Part shown: one piece after another, positions 4,980 through 5,098 of the stretch | Layout of the letters: each line of letters starts with the position of its first letter | Numbering within the stretch: position 1 is the stretch's first letter | NCBI GenBank assembly: GCA_964507325.1 | Contig: CAZDQL010000182.1 | Location: 1 to 5,098 of the forward strand | Reading direction: 5' to 3' | Length of the DNA: 5,098 bases | Source of the DNA: CAZDQL01 sp964507325 | Lineage (GTDB): Bacteria > Planctomycetota > UBA1135 > GCA-002686595 | The notes under the pieces: model-generated | The model's input: only the letters and a program-made list of their open reading frames with translations | Databases searched by the model: none | Told to the model about the DNA's origin: nothing | Made by a program: the position numbers and the translations under genes

Positions 4980-5098
4980 CTAGAAGGACCCCCGTACTCG
5001 CGTGTAGCGAGAGTACACCTCGAGACAAAGCACCATCATCGCCGTGCTGTAGACCCGTCCACCGGAGTGGCCCCAGGGCCCCACCGGATCCCAGGAGC
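4980..5098 (-). CDS. Terpene-cyclase/prenyltransferase-type repeat protein, C-terminal end only
   Basis: The last 38 codons of a gene entering from the right edge end at TAG 4982-4980. The sequence reads SWDPVGPWGHSGGRVYSTAM followed by MVLCLEVYSRYTRVRGSF. The G/S-W-D-P ... G-R-V-Y-S-T-A-x-x-x-L-x-L-E-V-Y-x-R-Y pattern is the typical end of alpha/alpha-barrel proteins of the squalene-hopene-cyclase/prenyltransferase repeat superfamily. These include the large prenyltransferase-like repeat proteins of planctomycetes and related bacteria. The catalytic region is outside the window, so true cyclase activity cannot be judged; many such proteins are non-enzymatic or uncharacterised. The frame uses GC-rich codons and has no interruption up to the window edge. 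It converges on the DUF1499-like gene. Confidence 0.72.
   Translation of the reverse strand, partial: SWDPVGPWGHSGGRVYSTAMMVLCLEVYSRYTRVRGSF

Noticed and set aside
4994..5016. Inverted repeat GTACTCGC / GCGAGAGTAC
   Set aside because: It lies inside the coding end of the right-edge gene, before its stop codon, and has a two-base bulge. The codons TAC-TCT-CGC explain it better than a terminator or operator.

Overview
This is a compact, GC-rich stretch of bacterial chromosome. It holds six complete protein genes, one tRNA gene and the edges of two more genes. The content is mostly housekeeping: ribosome rescue, a tRNA, flavin cofactor synthesis, N-terminal protein processing and a small-subunit ribosomal protein. 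There is no integrase, transposase, CRISPR array or phage gene. The right-edge gene fragment (terpene-cyclase-like repeat C-terminus), the TPR protein with an N-terminus starting MVDYSKHIQKAEE, the high GC and the general lack of Shine-Dalgarno sequences would fit a high-GC planctomycete-type bacterium. That placement is an inference of modest confidence.

Layout, left to right. At 1-64 (minus) is the start of a secreted-protein gene, with a clear signal peptide. 65-378 holds no confident gene, only a small doubtful ORF and a hairpin. A minus-strand block then reads, in transcription order: a sigma70-type promoter (1261-1233), tRNA-Phe(GAA) with encoded CCA (1215-1140), a stand-alone DUF971 zinc-type protein (1111-803) and the ribosome-rescue hydrolase ArfB (801-379). 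Only 28 nt separate the tRNA from DUF971, and one base separates the DUF971 stop from the arfB GTG start. The three genes may therefore share one primary transcript.

Next is a second minus-strand unit, def (2788-2249) then ribF (2252-1308), whose reading frames overlap by four bases (GTGA). def and the plus-strand TPR gene diverge from a 78-bp gap that carries a TTGACG/TAGTAT promoter pointing right. The plus-strand unit is TPR protein (2867-4207), rpsT (4229-4483) and a small DUF1499-like protein (4515-4856), separated by short gaps. It meets, tail to tail, a minus-strand gene whose last 38 codons lie at 5098-4980.

Functional themes: ArfB, peptide deformylase, S20 and tRNA-Phe all serve translation, so the window is a loose translation neighbourhood. 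RibF supplies FMN and FAD. DUF971, the TPR protein and the DUF1499-like protein have no assigned role. I do not see a convincing new multi-gene system. The points most worth checking are the tRNA-led DUF971-arfB transcript, the C-rich leaders without Shine-Dalgarno sequences, and the conserved but uncharacterised partners of arfB and rpsT.
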